A stretch of 64,000 nt of DNA. Origin: Paraburkholderia sp. BL21I4N1 (GTDB lineage Bacteria > Pseudomonadota > Gammaproteobacteria > Burkholderiales > Burkholderiaceae). Below are positions 26,625 to 35,588 of the stretch, one piece after another. The notes under the pieces are model-generated. The model saw only the letters and a list, made by a program, of their open reading frames with translations. It was not told the DNA's origin and ran no database searches. The DNA lies in the NCBI RefSeq assembly GCF_002973525.1, contig NZ_PVEN01000007.1:310001-374000 (forward strand), in the 5' to 3' direction. The first letter of the stretch is position 1, and each line of letters begins with the position of its first letter. The position numbers and the translations under genes are program-made.

Positions 26625-27305
26625 TCAGCCAGCACGTGTCAGCGCGATTCCCCGAAGGATGAGATCGATGCCGGCGACGAAGTCGGCGCGGTCGTCGTGC
26701 GTGGGCAACTGGCTCGCTACGCTGCGGGTGAACGGGTATTCATCCGGATCGAGCTCCGACCACGCGGTCGACACCTCACCCAGAAAATTGGAGCGATCGA
26801 GTCCTTGCTCCAGGGCGAAATGCCGGTTCGCCGCGTTCTGGCCGCCCACACCGAGGATGTAACTCAGCAGCGCCGACACCGTGGCCCACTCTTCTTCGCG
26901 CGGCACACCGAGCGCCCTTAACTGCTGGCCGATGCGTTCGAACACGCGCACCGTCGGCAACTGCCCTGGGGCACGTGTCAATGCCGAACCGACCCACGGG
27001 TGTTCGTCGATCGCGTCGAACATGGCCAGCGCCAGCGCGCGAAGGGTTGCTTCCGGCGACGTGCCGTCCACGGGCGCGTTCATCGTTTCAGCGACGATGG
27101 CATCGCACGCGGCGCTCAGCAGTTCGCCCTTGCTCGCGATGTGCCAGTAAATCGCACCGGGACCGGTAGCAAGCCGCTCCGACAGCGCGCGGAACGTCAG
27201 CCCCTTCTCTCCGCTGCTGTCGAGGACCTCGATCGCGGCTTCAATGATTCGTTCCGGCGAGAGCGAATCCTCCCGACGCTGAACGCTGCGTGCTTTCTTG
27301 GTCAT
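26625..27305 (-). CDS. TetR-family repressor
   Basis: The 226-aa protein has the TetR HTH at about residues 15-65 (RIIEAAIEVLDSSGEKGLTFRALSERLATGPGAIYWHIASKGELL) and an all-helical ligand-binding C-terminal part. It is divergent from a TetX-like FAD monooxygenase. The 111-bp gap holds two matching palindromes that are strong operator candidates, one between the -35 and -10 elements of the monooxygenase promoter. It therefore very likely represses both genes. Confidence 0.9.
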   Translation of the reverse strand: MTKKARSVQRREDSLSPERIIEAAIEVLDSSGEKGLTFRALSERLATGPGAIYWHIASKGELLSAACDAIVAETMNAPVDGTSPEATLRALALAMFDAIDEHPWVGSALTRAPGQLPTVRVFERIGQQLRALGVPREEEWATVSALLSYILGVGGQNAANRHFALEQGLDRSNFLGEVSTAWSELDPDEYPFTRSVASQLPTHDDRADFVAGIDLILRGIALTRAG

Positions 27306-27313
27306 ACGTCGTC

Positions 27314-27343
27314 TTGACAGTTATGGAATGTTGTTCCAATATT
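27314..27343 (+). promoter_or_regulatory. sigma-70-like promoter of the TetX-like gene
   Basis: A perfect -35 hexamer TTGACA (27314-27319) is followed after 18 bases by AATATT (27338-27343). The first TetR palindrome occupies the spacer, so a bound repressor would block polymerase directly. Confidence 0.6.
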
Positions 27344-27363
27344 ACCATGGAATGACGTTCCAT
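27323..27363. promoter_or_regulatory. paired TetR operators
   Basis: Two copies of the same palindrome are seen: ATGGAATGTTGTTCCAA (27323-27339) and ATGGAATGACGTTCCAT (27347-27363). The shared form is ATGGAATGnnGTTCCAW. Their centres are 24 bp apart. They sit between the divergent tetR-type gene and the FAD monooxygenase, over and just downstream of its promoter. Confidence 0.78.
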
Positions 27364-27416
27364 AGATTGCCCTCGGCAGATTTCGCGGCGATCTCCAACG
27401 GCTCAAGGGAATCAGG

Positions 27417-28550
27417 ATGAACACTTCAATTGTCATCATCGGCGCAGGGCTTGGCGGGTTGACGCTTGCGCGGGTGCTTCACGTTCACGGCATCGCAACG
27501 ACGATCTACGAAGCAGAAGCCTCGGTCGACGCGCGAGCGCAAGGCGGCATGCTGGATATCCACGAACACAACGGGCAACGCGCGCTCAAGGCAGCGGGAC
27601 TCTTCGATCGATTTGTCGGCATCATCCATGCGGGCGGTCAGGCAACGCGGGTGCTCGACCAGCACGGCCAGGTTCTGTTCGACCATCCCGACGACGGCAC
27701 GGGCGGCCGCCCTGAGGTGCCCCGAGGAGAACTCCGGCGGATTCTGCTCGACTCGCTTCCGGCCGGCACGGTCCGCTGGGGGCACAAGCTGACTGGCGTG
27801 TCCGCGCTGGGAGGTGGACGGCACGTGTTGAGCTTTGCCAACGGCGCAACGGTCACGAGCGATCTACTCGTAGGCGCCGACGGCGCGTGGTCGAAAGTCC
27901 GACCGCTCGTTTCGGATGCGAAGCCGGCGTATGTCGGCACGTCGTTCATCGAAACCTACCTGTTCGACAGCGACGCCCGTCACCCGGCAAGCGCGGAAGC
28001 GGTGGGGGGTGGCGCGCTGTTCGCGATGGCGCCGGGCAAGGGCATCGCCGCGCACCGTGAGCCCGATGGCGTGCTGCACACATACGTGCAGTTAAACAAG
28101 CCGAAGGACTGGATCGACAGCCTCGACTTCGCCGGGCCGGCAACCGCCTTGGCGCGCGTGGCGGAAGAGTTCGATGGATGGGCCCCGGCGTTGAAGGCGT
28201 TGATTACCGATGGTGAGACCGACCCAGTGCTTCGCGCCATTCATGCGCTGCCGGTCGAGCACAGATGGTCGCGCGTGCCCGGCGTGACGCTGCTTGGCGA
28301 TGCGGCGCATCTGATGTCGCCATCCGGCGAGGGAGCGAACCTCGCCATGTTCGACGGCGCTGAACTGGCGAAGGATTTAGTCGCTCATCCGGGGAATGTA
28401 GAAGCGGCGCTTGTCGCGTATGAGAATGAGTTGTTTCCGCGCAGCGCGTTCGAAGCCCGAGAGGCGGAAAGCATTCTCGACGTTTGTCTGGGCCGTAACG
28501 CGCCACAAAGTCTGGTGGCTATGCTTGCCCACCATTTACCTGTCGATTGA
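27417..28550 (+). CDS. FAD-dependent monooxygenase, TetX-like
   Basis: This 377-aa class A flavoprotein hydroxylase has the Rossmann FAD motif VIIGAGLGGLTLARVLHVHG, the middle motif PRGELRRILLDSL and GADGAWSKVRPLV. The FAD-ribityl motif is LLGDAAHLMSPSGEGANLAMFDGAEL. These are the features of TetX-type monooxygenases, which use NADPH and O2 to hydroxylate aromatic or polyketide substrates, including tetracyclines in some members. The divergent TetR repressor with two operators suggests induction by the substrate. Whether it acts on antibiotics is unknown. Confidence 0.87.
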   Translation: MNTSIVIIGAGLGGLTLARVLHVHGIATTIYEAEASVDARAQGGMLDIHEHNGQRALKAAGLFDRFVGIIHAGGQATRVLDQHGQVLFDHPDDGTGGRPEVPRGELRRILLDSLPAGTVRWGHKLTGVSALGGGRHVLSFANGATVTSDLLVGADGAWSKVRPLVSDAKPAYVGTSFIETYLFDSDARHPASAEAVGGGALFAMAPGKGIAAHREPDGVLHTYVQLNKPKDWIDSLDFAGPATALARVAEEFDGWAPALKALITDGETDPVLRAIHALPVEHRWSRVPGVTLLGDAAHLMSPSGEGANLAMFDGAELAKDLVAHPGNVEAALVAYENELFPRSAFEAREAESILDVCLGRNAPQSLVAMLAHHLPVD

Positions 28551-28555
28551 AGCGG

Positions 28556-28918
28556 CTACCCGCCGGCGCGCTTCGCGCTGTGGCCGTACTTTCTGAGTGC
28601 TTCGATAACGCGCTCGCAATGATCGCCCTGCACTTCAATCACGCCGTCCTTGACCGTTCCACCCGAGCCGCAGGCTGTGCGCAACTGCTTGCCGAGCAAC
28701 GCCAACGCGACAGGATCGAGCGCCAGGCCTTTGACGATTGTTACGCTTTTTCCGCCACGGCCTTTCGTTTCGCGACTCACTCGCACGACACCGTCGCCGG
28801 TCGGTAATGTTTTGGCAGCCGTCTTGCAAACGCATTGCGCGAGTACCTGCCGACAGTCGGGACACATCCGCCCGCCTTCGGTCGAATAAACGAGGCCGCC
28901 TTTTGAACTGCTCTTCAT
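28556..28918 (-). CDS. yciH: SUI1/eIF1-like translation factor YciH
   Basis: The 120-aa protein starts at ATG 28918 (MKSSSKGGLVYSTEGG), although the frame is open further upstream. A small cysteine cluster (MCPDCRQVLAQCVC) precedes the SUI1 domain: VRVSRETKGRGGKSVTIVKGL, then LRTACGSGGTVKDGVIEVQGDHCERV. YciH proteins resemble eukaryotic eIF1 and are thought to influence the fidelity of translation initiation. The stop is 5 bp from that of the convergent TetX-like gene. Confidence 0.9.
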   Translation of the reverse strand: MKSSSKGGLVYSTEGGRMCPDCRQVLAQCVCKTAAKTLPTGDGVVRVSRETKGRGGKSVTIVKGLALDPVALALLGKQLRTACGSGGTVKDGVIEVQGDHCERVIEALRKYGHSAKRAGG

Positions 28919-29073
28919 GTTCGCTTGCTGGATGACTTGATGATCGGAAAACGCGAGGAGTTTAGCAGCTGCGTCCCGGTACTTTGTAATCGCTTCCGGC
29001 CAGGATTGGGCTCGGCTCGGGTTGGCGTCCGATGCTTTGACCCGGTTCTTCAACCTACATCGCCGAGCGACGA

Positions 29074-29108
29074 AAACGGGGCGCCGGTCGCAACGACCTC
29101 GGCGCCCC
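29074..29108 (-). terminator. intrinsic terminator for the secreted-protein gene
   Basis: Read leftward, a stem of about 13 bp (GGGGCGCCG..GTCG against CGAC.GGCGCCCC, 29078-29108) is followed by GTTTTCGT. It lies about 65 bp beyond the stop of the leftward gene at 29174-29497. Confidence 0.7.
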
Positions 29109-29173
29109 ACACGGTTGAAGCGGTTATTCGCGGTTACTTGCTAGCTGTCACTCTTACCTCGATTAAACCATTG

Positions 29174-29497
29174 CTATTGGCCCGCAGCCGGCGAAACCAC
29201 GCTCGGGGTTGCCAGCGTGTTGTTGGTCTTGGGCGCGCTGTTGGTCGAGGTGCTGTTCGTGCTGCTCGGCAGGCCCGAATTCGGCGCCCCGGCGATCCTG
29301 CCGCTGTCCGAGTTAGGGCTACCCGGCGTGCCGTACCCGCTGTTTGCACCGTTCATGGGGTTCATCTGGTTCGCCGGACTGGCCGTGCTCCCCGATGAAC
29401 CGCTGCTGTTCGAACCACCGGCCGCCTGGGCATAAGCACCGCCCGACAGCGTAAGTGCGGCGACGGCCGCGATGAGTGCGCTGGTTGCCTTCTTCAT
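29174..29497 (-). CDS. low-complexity secreted protein
   Basis: The 107-aa protein has a signal peptide (MKKATSALIAAVAALTLSGGAYAQ). The mature chain of about 83 residues is almost entirely Ser, Asn, Gly, Pro, Thr and Ala (GGSNSSGSSGSTASPANQ, SSTNSTSTNSAPKTNN) and predicted disordered. A good ribosome site (GAGGGATGG) precedes the ATG and a terminator follows the gene, so it looks real. No domain or function is recognised; similar small Ser/Asn-rich exported proteins are common in Burkholderia. Confidence 0.72.
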   Translation of the reverse strand: MKKATSALIAAVAALTLSGGAYAQAAGGSNSSGSSGSTASPANQMNPMNGANSGYGTPGSPNSDSGRIAGAPNSGLPSSTNSTSTNSAPKTNNTLATPSVVSPAAGQ

Positions 29498-29807
29498 GAT
29501 CCATCCCTCCTCGTTTGAGCTGGAATATCGACGCAGACGAACGTCGCCTGCTTGACCATGAATCGAGCAAGCGGTGTGCCGCGAGTTTGCGGGATGTGTC
29601 GAAGGTATTACGAATGGGAATACGCGTTCTGTAAAACGGATGCTTTTACCGCGCGCATTCGCATTGCAAGCTTTACGTCAGGAAAAATGGACCTCCTGAT
29701 ATTATTCACGAAGCACGCGCCACTTATTTCCTGCTGGAAAATACCCTGAAACAGCACTATGCTCCACGAGCGGAGTGGCGCTGAATTTTAAATTTGCGGA
29801 GGTTCGT
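29498..29807. other. intergenic, AT-richer, no gene seen
   Basis: About 310 bp between the divergent secreted-protein gene and a small membrane-protein gene. It is clearly richer in A/T than the flanks after about 29600. I see no supported reading frame, repeat or RNA motif in it. Confidence 0.5.
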
Positions 29808-30245
29808 TTGAGAACGGCAACCAGATTTATCTTTTTCCCGGGCAACGATGCGCCAAACCGGGTTCGAGCCGCAGCCGCAGTGTATTGGATTGCGTTTTTA
29901 GTAGTTCTGGTTCGTATCGTGATTGGAGTGGGCGTTCCGCCTTTCGGCACGCCCACAGAAATAGAAGGAGCGCTCACGCTGTTTGTGCTGTTCTCTGCAT
30001 TTTTTATCTTCTATGCCCTCACGATCATGCGGCTCTCGGCCGGAAAGATCTGGGCAAGAAATGTTGCACTTTGTTTGACGGCACTCCTCGTCCTAACAAA
30101 CCTCTATCAGCTGGTTTCGCGTGGGCTGTCCTCCGAACAAAATAACGTTGTAGGCTTAACGATCATTGCCGCCGAAGCGGTCGCCGGGTTATTTTTGCTG
30201 ACGTCAGAAAGTAAGACCTGGTTCAGGTCCAAAGCCCACACCTGA
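29808..30245 (+). CDS. small hypothetical membrane protein
   Basis: The TTG start at 29808 is preferred because GGAGG (29798-29802) lies 5 bases upstream; the frame is open to 29775 but without a site. The 145-aa product has four hydrophobic segments (VYWIAFLVVLVRIVIGV; LTLFVLFSAFFIFYALTI; VALCLTALLVLTNLYQLV; VGLTIIAAEAVAGLFLL). It ends with a short basic tail. It is an unrecognised inner-membrane protein in an AT-richer patch whose codon use differs from the neighbours, suggesting recent acquisition. Confidence 0.65.
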   Translation: MRTATRFIFFPGNDAPNRVRAAAAVYWIAFLVVLVRIVIGVGVPPFGTPTEIEGALTLFVLFSAFFIFYALTIMRLSAGKIWARNVALCLTALLVLTNLYQLVSRGLSSEQNNVVGLTIIAAEAVAGLFLLTSESKTWFRSKAHT

Positions 30246-30353
30246 TCGAAGAAAATGGCCGGCACGGTCGCCGCCTCGCGGTCTCGGCAGAATCAGACCG
30301 TGAGTTTCGAATGCTAGCTGCATACTCGCTTTCCTGACCATCCCACGAAAAAA

Positions 30354-30569
30354 TCACTTCACCCGCACCCAGGAGCCCCAATCGCCCCGTAGCTTGACGA
30401 CATAGGTACAGGCCACCCAAATGAAGAAGACGGCGAGCAGCACGCCACCAGCACGATCGAAAAGCGATGCGTAGTCCGTCGCCAATCCCGACGCAATCCA
30501 CAGACCACCGAAGCTAAACACAGCGGACCCCGTTAACCCACAAATCGAATGCAGCGTATCTTTTCTCAT
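30354..30569 (-). CDS. small hypothetical membrane protein, two TM helices
   Basis: The 71-aa product MRKDTLHSICGL... has two hydrophobic helices (GSAVFSFGGLWIASGLA; GGVLLAVFFIWVACTYVV) and a basic C-terminus (KLRGDWGSWVRVK). The ribosome site is weak. It shares the AT-richer patch with the preceding, oppositely oriented membrane-protein gene. No family is recognised. Confidence 0.55.
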   Translation of the reverse strand: MRKDTLHSICGLTGSAVFSFGGLWIASGLATDYASLFDRAGGVLLAVFFIWVACTYVVKLRGDWGSWVRVK

Positions 30570-30829
30570 CGGAATTTAAACCTTTGAATTAAAGCTCGCC
30601 CACCGAACCGAGAAATTAATCAACGGTACAGGTGCGTCTCACCGAGTCTATGAGTGAAACCATGCCAGCGACTTATATGCGTTATGAATTCCCGAACAGC
30701 TCCGTGAACAGTGTCAAACAAACTGGCCGGAGCGAATTGTCGGCATTTCAGGCCCGTTTGTCGAGTACCTGAAATAGCCGGAGGCGAAAAATCAATAAAA
30801 CGGCGAGCCCGCGCTGAACACGCCGAAAA

Positions 30830-32608
30830 TTATGTGGATGCGAGCGGCATATGTTCACCAAACTGCAACGCAGCAAGCTGCGCATACAACGGCGAGCCAA
30901 GCAGAAGATCAGCGTGCCGACCTTGCGCGACGATACGGCCTTGCTCGAGCACAATAATCCGGTCCGCCTGCTGCACGGTCGCGAGACGGTGCGCGATAAC
31001 CAGCGTCGTGCGATTTTGCGCGGCGTTATCCAGCGCCGTTTGCACGAGCCTTTCGCTGGCAGCGTCGAGCGCACTGGTCGCTTCATCCAATAGCAGGATC
31101 GGCGGGTTCTTCAGAATCGCGCGGGCAATCGCAATGCGTTGACGCTGTCCGCCCGACAAACGCACGCCGCGTTCGCCGAGAAACGTGTCGTAGCCTTGCG
31201 GCAACGCTTCAATGAAGCCCGCCGCCGCAGCCATGTCGGCGGCGCGCCGCACTTCCGCCAGCGTGGCGTCGGGCGCCCCGTAGCGGATGTTGTCCAGCAC
31301 GCTACCCGAAAAGATCACCGACTCCTGCAGCACGACCCCGATAGCCTTGCGCAACTCGACGAGCGGCACCTGTTGCGTCGGAACGCCGTTAATCAGAATA
31401 CTGCCGGTCTGCGGATCGTAAAAGCGCAGCAGCAGTTGAAACAGCGTGGTTTTGCCGGCGCCGGATGGCCCGACCAATGCCACATGCTCGCCCGCGTGGA
31501 CATCGAGTGAAAGGCCGGAAAGCGCGGCGATGCCCGGACGCGACGGATACGAAAAACCGATGTTCTCAAACCGGATACCGTCGCCACGCGCCGGCAACGC
31601 CACCGTGCTCGGCGCCTCCACCACCGGCGAGCGCGCCGCCAGCAATTGCAGCAGACGTTCGGTCGCGCCCGCCGCCCGCTGCAGATCGCCCCACACTTCG
31701 GCAACGGCGCCGACCGCGCCAGCGGTGAACACCGCGTAAAGAATGAACTGGGACAATTGACCCGCCGTCATCCGTCCGGCGAGCACGGCTTGCGCGCCGA
31801 GCCACAATACGAACACGATCGCCGAGAACACCAGCACGATCACGACAGCGGTCAACCACGCACGCGCCCGGATCCGCGTCAGCGCTGTTTCGAAAGCCGT
31901 CTCCACCGCACCGGCAAAGCGCCGCGCTTCGTACGGGCCTTGCGTGTAGGACTGCACGGTCGGCATCGCATTGAGCACTTCGCCCGCTAGCGCGCTGGCG
32001 CTCGCCACCTTGTCCTGGCTGGCACGCGAAAGCCGTCGCACGCGTCGGCCGAAAATAACGATCGGTGCCACCACCACGATCAGCGTCGCGATGATGTAAG
32101 CGGACAGCACCGGACTGGTGACAGCCAGCATCGCCACGCCGCCGGTCAGCAGAAAGAAGTTGCGCAAGCCCAGCGACAGGCTGGTGCCCACCACGGTCTG
32201 AATCAAGGTCGTGTCGGTGGTGAGCCTCGACAGCACCTCGCCGGTCTGCGTGGTCTCGAAGAATTGCGGGCTCATCTCCAGCACATGATCGTAGACCGCG
32301 CGCCGCAAGTCGGCCGTGACCCGCTCGCCCAGCCACGACACGAGGTAAAACCGCAGCGCCGTGGCGCCGGCAAGCACCAGCGAAACGCCGGACAGCGCGA
32401 GGAAATAACGATCGATATGCGTGCGATCGCCCGCGGCGAAACCATGGTCGATCAGATATTTGAACGCCACGGGTAACAGCAGGGTCGCGCCCGCCGACGT
32501 CACCAGCGCGAGGAACGCCAGCGCCCAACGCCCGGCATAGGGCCGCAGGAAGGGGAACAGCGAGAACAGCGGGCCGATACGGACCGGGCGCGCGACAGCG
32601 TCTGACAT
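30830..32608 (-). CDS. MsbA-related ABC exporter (fused permease and ATPase)
   Basis: This 592-aa half-transporter starts at ATG 32608; an upstream in-frame ATG at 32629 is possible. Residues 1-320 are a six-helix exporter domain. The ATPase follows with Walker A GPSGAGKTT, Q-loop VVLQESVIFSGS, signature LSGGQRQR, Walker B ILLLDEATSALD and the H-loop VIAHRLAT. It forms a homodimer that exports lipids, drugs or peptides. It belongs to the MsbA-related group widespread in alpha- and beta-proteobacteria. It is monocistronic; the substrate is unknown. Confidence 0.9.
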   Translation of the reverse strand: MSDAVARPVRIGPLFSLFPFLRPYAGRWALAFLALVTSAGATLLLPVAFKYLIDHGFAAGDRTHIDRYFLALSGVSLVLAGATALRFYLVSWLGERVTADLRRAVYDHVLEMSPQFFETTQTGEVLSRLTTDTTLIQTVVGTSLSLGLRNFFLLTGGVAMLAVTSPVLSAYIIATLIVVVAPIVIFGRRVRRLSRASQDKVASASALAGEVLNAMPTVQSYTQGPYEARRFAGAVETAFETALTRIRARAWLTAVVIVLVFSAIVFVLWLGAQAVLAGRMTAGQLSQFILYAVFTAGAVGAVAEVWGDLQRAAGATERLLQLLAARSPVVEAPSTVALPARGDGIRFENIGFSYPSRPGIAALSGLSLDVHAGEHVALVGPSGAGKTTLFQLLLRFYDPQTGSILINGVPTQQVPLVELRKAIGVVLQESVIFSGSVLDNIRYGAPDATLAEVRRAADMAAAAGFIEALPQGYDTFLGERGVRLSGGQRQRIAIARAILKNPPILLLDEATSALDAASERLVQTALDNAAQNRTTLVIAHRLATVQQADRIIVLEQGRIVAQGRHADLLLGSPLYAQLAALQFGEHMPLAST

Positions 32609-32958
32609 GAGGGTTCCCAGGCGGAGCAAAGAAGAGATCGTACGATTGTGCCAGCACGGCTACCCCTGTTGCGAAGTCCGCCGACGGAAACGTCGCCCTC
32701 GCCGCAGCGATCGGGTTATCACCCGCTAGCAATGCGCCACGTCGAGCTATGCGCCGCACCTAAAAAGCAAAGCATAAGTAATTGTTTGTCGCCGCCCTAT
32801 CCGCCGGCCTTTAATACCCTACTCGCCTTCGCGAGGCACCGTCTTTTGCGGATCGGTTCGCTATCCGGATCGCTGGGCAACCCATCCGCCCTGAGGTGAT
32901 TCGACCGGAGCTGCCTCGTTCACGGAGCAGTCTTTTTCCTCGCTAATCTGGAATCGGC
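32609..32958. other. divergent promoter region, exporter gene versus ssu operon
   Basis: 350 bp without a gene. The AT-richer stretch at about 32760-32815 (AAGCATAAGTAATTG, then TTTAATACCC) is the likely control region of the ssu-like operon, for example for a CysB/SsuR-type activator. No site is clear enough to define. I looked for a sigma-54 -24/-12 element and did not find a convincing one. Confidence 0.4.
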
Positions 32959-33798
32959 ATGGCTGACGTCAGTTATTCCCGCAACGGCTATGTTGCTTCG
33001 ACCCGCTTGTACCTGGGGATTTCAAAAGGCACGCTCTACCGGTGGCTGTCGTGGCTCGTGCCCCTGCTGGTGCTCGTGCTTTGGCAAATCGCCGCACAAG
33101 TGGGGCTGCTATCCCCGCAGGTTCTGCCCGCCCCGAGCAGCGTCGCGGCCACCGCGCTGGAGCTGGCGAGAAGCGGTGAGCTGTTCGTTCACCTCGGCGT
33201 TTCGTTGCTGCGTGCCGCGGCGGGCTTCGTTATCGGCGCAAGCATCGGACTCGCGCTCGGCGTGCTGGTCGGCTTCTCGCCGCTCGTGCAGGCGCTGCTG
33301 GATCGCTCGATCCAGATGGCGCGCGCGGTGCCGTTCCTCGCGATGCTGCCGCTCGTCATCGTCTGGTTCGGCGTGGGCGAGGCGGCAAAAATCTTCCTGG
33401 TCGCGCTCGCGGTTCTGTTCCCGATGTATGTCAACACCATGCTCGGGATTCGCCAGATCGATCCGAAGCTGATGGAGCTCGCGAAAGTGATCGGCCTCGA
33501 TTGGACGGCAGTGGTGCGACGGATCGTCCTGCCCGGTGCGATGCCGTCGATCCTGACGGGCGTGCGGTACGCGCTCGCTCACGCCTGGCTCGCGCTCGTC
33601 ATCGCCGAAACGCTCGCGACGACGAAAGGCATCGGCTTTCTGGCCATGGATGCCCGTGAATTCCTCCAGACCAACGTCATTCTGCTAACCATCGTCATCT
33701 ACGCGATCATCGGCGTCGTGGCGGACGCGCTGGTGCGGCTGCTCGAAGCGCATTACCTCTCCTGGCACGCGAATTACGCGAGAGGGGCACGGCAATGA
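32959..33798 (+). CDS. ssuC: ABC permease, aliphatic sulfonate/taurine type
   Basis: The 279-aa inner-membrane protein has about six TM helices. The permease EAA loop reads ELAKVIGLDWTAVVRRIVLPGAMPSILTGVRYALAHAWLALVIAE. Family signatures at LPAPSSVAATALEL and IQMARAVPFLAMLPLVIVWFGVGEAAKI place it with SsuC/TauC. It is first of a four-gene operon (ssuC-ssuB-ssuA-sfnC-like) and overlaps ssuB by 4 bp. Confidence 0.88.
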   Translation: MADVSYSRNGYVASTRLYLGISKGTLYRWLSWLVPLLVLVLWQIAAQVGLLSPQVLPAPSSVAATALELARSGELFVHLGVSLLRAAAGFVIGASIGLALGVLVGFSPLVQALLDRSIQMARAVPFLAMLPLVIVWFGVGEAAKIFLVALAVLFPMYVNTMLGIRQIDPKLMELAKVIGLDWTAVVRRIVLPGAMPSILTGVRYALAHAWLALVIAETLATTKGIGFLAMDAREFLQTNVILLTIVIYAIIGVVADALVRLLEAHYLSWHANYARGARQ

Positions 33799-34538
33799 CA
33801 GCCACGCTCGCCCACCCGCTGGATGCCGCGCTGCCGGTGTTCACCGAACCACCCGTGAGCCGGTCGCCGCTCGCCGTCTCGGTGCGCGGCCTGCAACGCC
33901 GTTACGGCGATCGCGTGGTGATCGATGCGCTGGATCTCGACATTCGCGAAGGTGAATTTATCGCGCTACTCGGTGAAAGCGGCTGCGGAAAAACCACGCT
34001 ACTGCGTGCTTTGGCCGGGCTCGACCGACCCGATGCCGGCCAGATTCACGCGCCCGAACGCTCTTCCGTGGTGTTCCAGGAGCATCGGTTATTGCCGTGG
34101 GCGACGCTGTGGGAAAACGTCGCGCTCGGTCATGAAACGACGATCGGCCGCGCCGGCGCGGCGCGCGCATTGGCGGAAGTCGGACTATCCGGCCGCGAAG
34201 ACGACTGGCCGCGCAACCTGTCCGGCGGTCAGGCGCAACGCGTGGCGCTGGCGCGTGGCCTCGTGCGCGATCCCGCCTTGCTGCTGCTCGACGAACCGTT
34301 CGCGGCACTCGACGCCCTCACGCGAATCAAGATGCACGGACTCGTCAAGGAACTCGTCGCGCGTCATCACCCCGGCGTGCTGCTCGTGACGCATGACGTC
34401 GACGAAGCGCTCACGCTAGCCGACACGATTCTGGTGATGCGCGCGGGACGCATTGCCGCGTCCTTCCAACCCCACAACACCACGCCGCAGGCACTGCGGC
34501 CGATTCTGCTCGAAGCACTCGGCGTTCATTCGCACTGA
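33795..34538 (+). CDS. ssuB: ABC ATPase, aliphatic sulfonate type
   Basis: This 247-aa nucleotide-binding subunit has Walker A GESGCGKTT, Q-loop VVFQEHRLLPWATLWENV, signature LSGGQAQRVALARGLVRDP, Walker B LLLLDEPFAALDAL and H-loop LVTHDVDEAL. QEHRLLPW is typical of the SsuB/TauB/NrtD group. It powers import through the ssuC permease. ATGA overlap with ssuC and 35 bp to the binding-protein gene. Confidence 0.9.
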   Translation: MTATLAHPLDAALPVFTEPPVSRSPLAVSVRGLQRRYGDRVVIDALDLDIREGEFIALLGESGCGKTTLLRALAGLDRPDAGQIHAPERSSVVFQEHRLLPWATLWENVALGHETTIGRAGAARALAEVGLSGREDDWPRNLSGGQAQRVALARGLVRDPALLLLDEPFAALDALTRIKMHGLVKELVARHHPGVLLVTHDVDEALTLADTILVMRAGRIAASFQPHNTTPQALRPILLEALGVHSH

Positions 34539-34573
34539 ACGCGTTTCTGCCTGACTCCAAGGACCTGACAAGA

Positions 34574-35578
34574 ATGAACGATTCTCCGCTGAGCCGCCGC
34601 CAACTGTTGCGCGCGGCGGGTGGCCTGCTGGTCGGCGCGGCCGCCGGCAGCCTGCTTCCGGCTCGCGCCGCCGAACCGCGCAAGCTCACTCGCAATACCG
34701 ATACGGTTCGCGTCGGCTGGGGATACGGCAGCTTGCCGGACATCGCCCGGCAACGCGGCGTGTTCGAAAAAACGCTGGCTGGCAAGGACATCAAGGTCGA
34801 ATGGGTCGGCCCGTTTCCGAACCATGCGCCGTCGATTCAGGCGGTTGTGGGCGGCAGCGCGGATTTCGGTTTCTGGGGCTCGACGACGCCCGCACTCGCC
34901 GCGATGCTGTCGGGCTCGCCCCTTGTGTTCAATGCGTTCGATATCTATTCGCCGCGCTCGACCGCCATCATCGTGAAGAAGTCGAGCGGGATCAATTCGG
35001 TGGCCGATCTTGCGGGCCGCAAGGTCGCCGTCAACCGCTCGGGGCTCGGTGAATTTTTGCTGATCGCCGCGCTGGAAAAGCATCACGTCGAGCGCGGCAA
35101 GGTCGAGTTCGTCTATCTGAATCCGCCCGATGCCGCGCCCGCGTTTGCGCAAGGCGTGGTCGACGCATGGTCGATGTGGTCGCCGGCCGTGGATATCTCA
35201 CGGTACGCCAACAACGCCAAGGATATTTTCAACGAAGGACGCGACCTCGATTTCCTGATCGACTATAGCTCGCTCGTGTCGCGCCGCAAATTCACCGAAG
35301 AGAATGCCGAACTGGTTCGCGCGGTGATCGACGCGTATTACGTCGAAGGCGCCTGGCAGTCGGCGCATCCGGCCGAATCCGAACAACTGGTGCAGCGGCA
35401 AGCCAGATATCCGGATCAGGTGCGCGACTACCTGACGAGCCTGAAGCGCGTGAATCAATTCCACGAACCCGACGACGCCGCGTTCATCGCGCAATTCCAA
35501 CGCGCCGCCGACTGGCTCGCGGAGCGCAAGATCATCAACGGGCGAATCAAGGTTGCCGATTACAGCGTGAAGGTTTGA
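34574..35578 (+). CDS. ssuA: sulfonate-type periplasmic binding protein
   Basis: The 334-aa binding protein has a twin-arginine-like signal (SRRQLLRAAGGLLVGAAAGSLLPARA). Its mature region is SsuA-like: VRVGWGYGSLPDIARQRGVFEKTLAG, GGSADFGFWGSTTPALAAMLSGSPLVF, GRKVAVNRSGLGEFLLIAALEKH. It captures alkanesulfonates or related organosulfur compounds for ssuCB. The next gene, a flavin-dependent monooxygenase of the SfnC/DszC type, supports an organosulfur substrate. Confidence 0.88.
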   Translation: MNDSPLSRRQLLRAAGGLLVGAAAGSLLPARAAEPRKLTRNTDTVRVGWGYGSLPDIARQRGVFEKTLAGKDIKVEWVGPFPNHAPSIQAVVGGSADFGFWGSTTPALAAMLSGSPLVFNAFDIYSPRSTAIIVKKSSGINSVADLAGRKVAVNRSGLGEFLLIAALEKHHVERGKVEFVYLNPPDAAPAFAQGVVDAWSMWSPAVDISRYANNAKDIFNEGRDLDFLIDYSSLVSRRKFTEENAELVRAVIDAYYVEGAWQSAHPAESEQLVQRQARYPDQVRDYLTSLKRVNQFHEPDDAAFIAQFQRAADWLAERKIINGRIKVADYSVKV

Positions 35579-35588
35579 GGGGGACGTC

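Noticed and set aside
32609..32958. Sigma-54 promoter for the ssu/sfnC-like operon
   Set aside because: No GG-N10-GC element with the right flanking bases was found in the gap, although some sfn genes are sigma-54 dependent.
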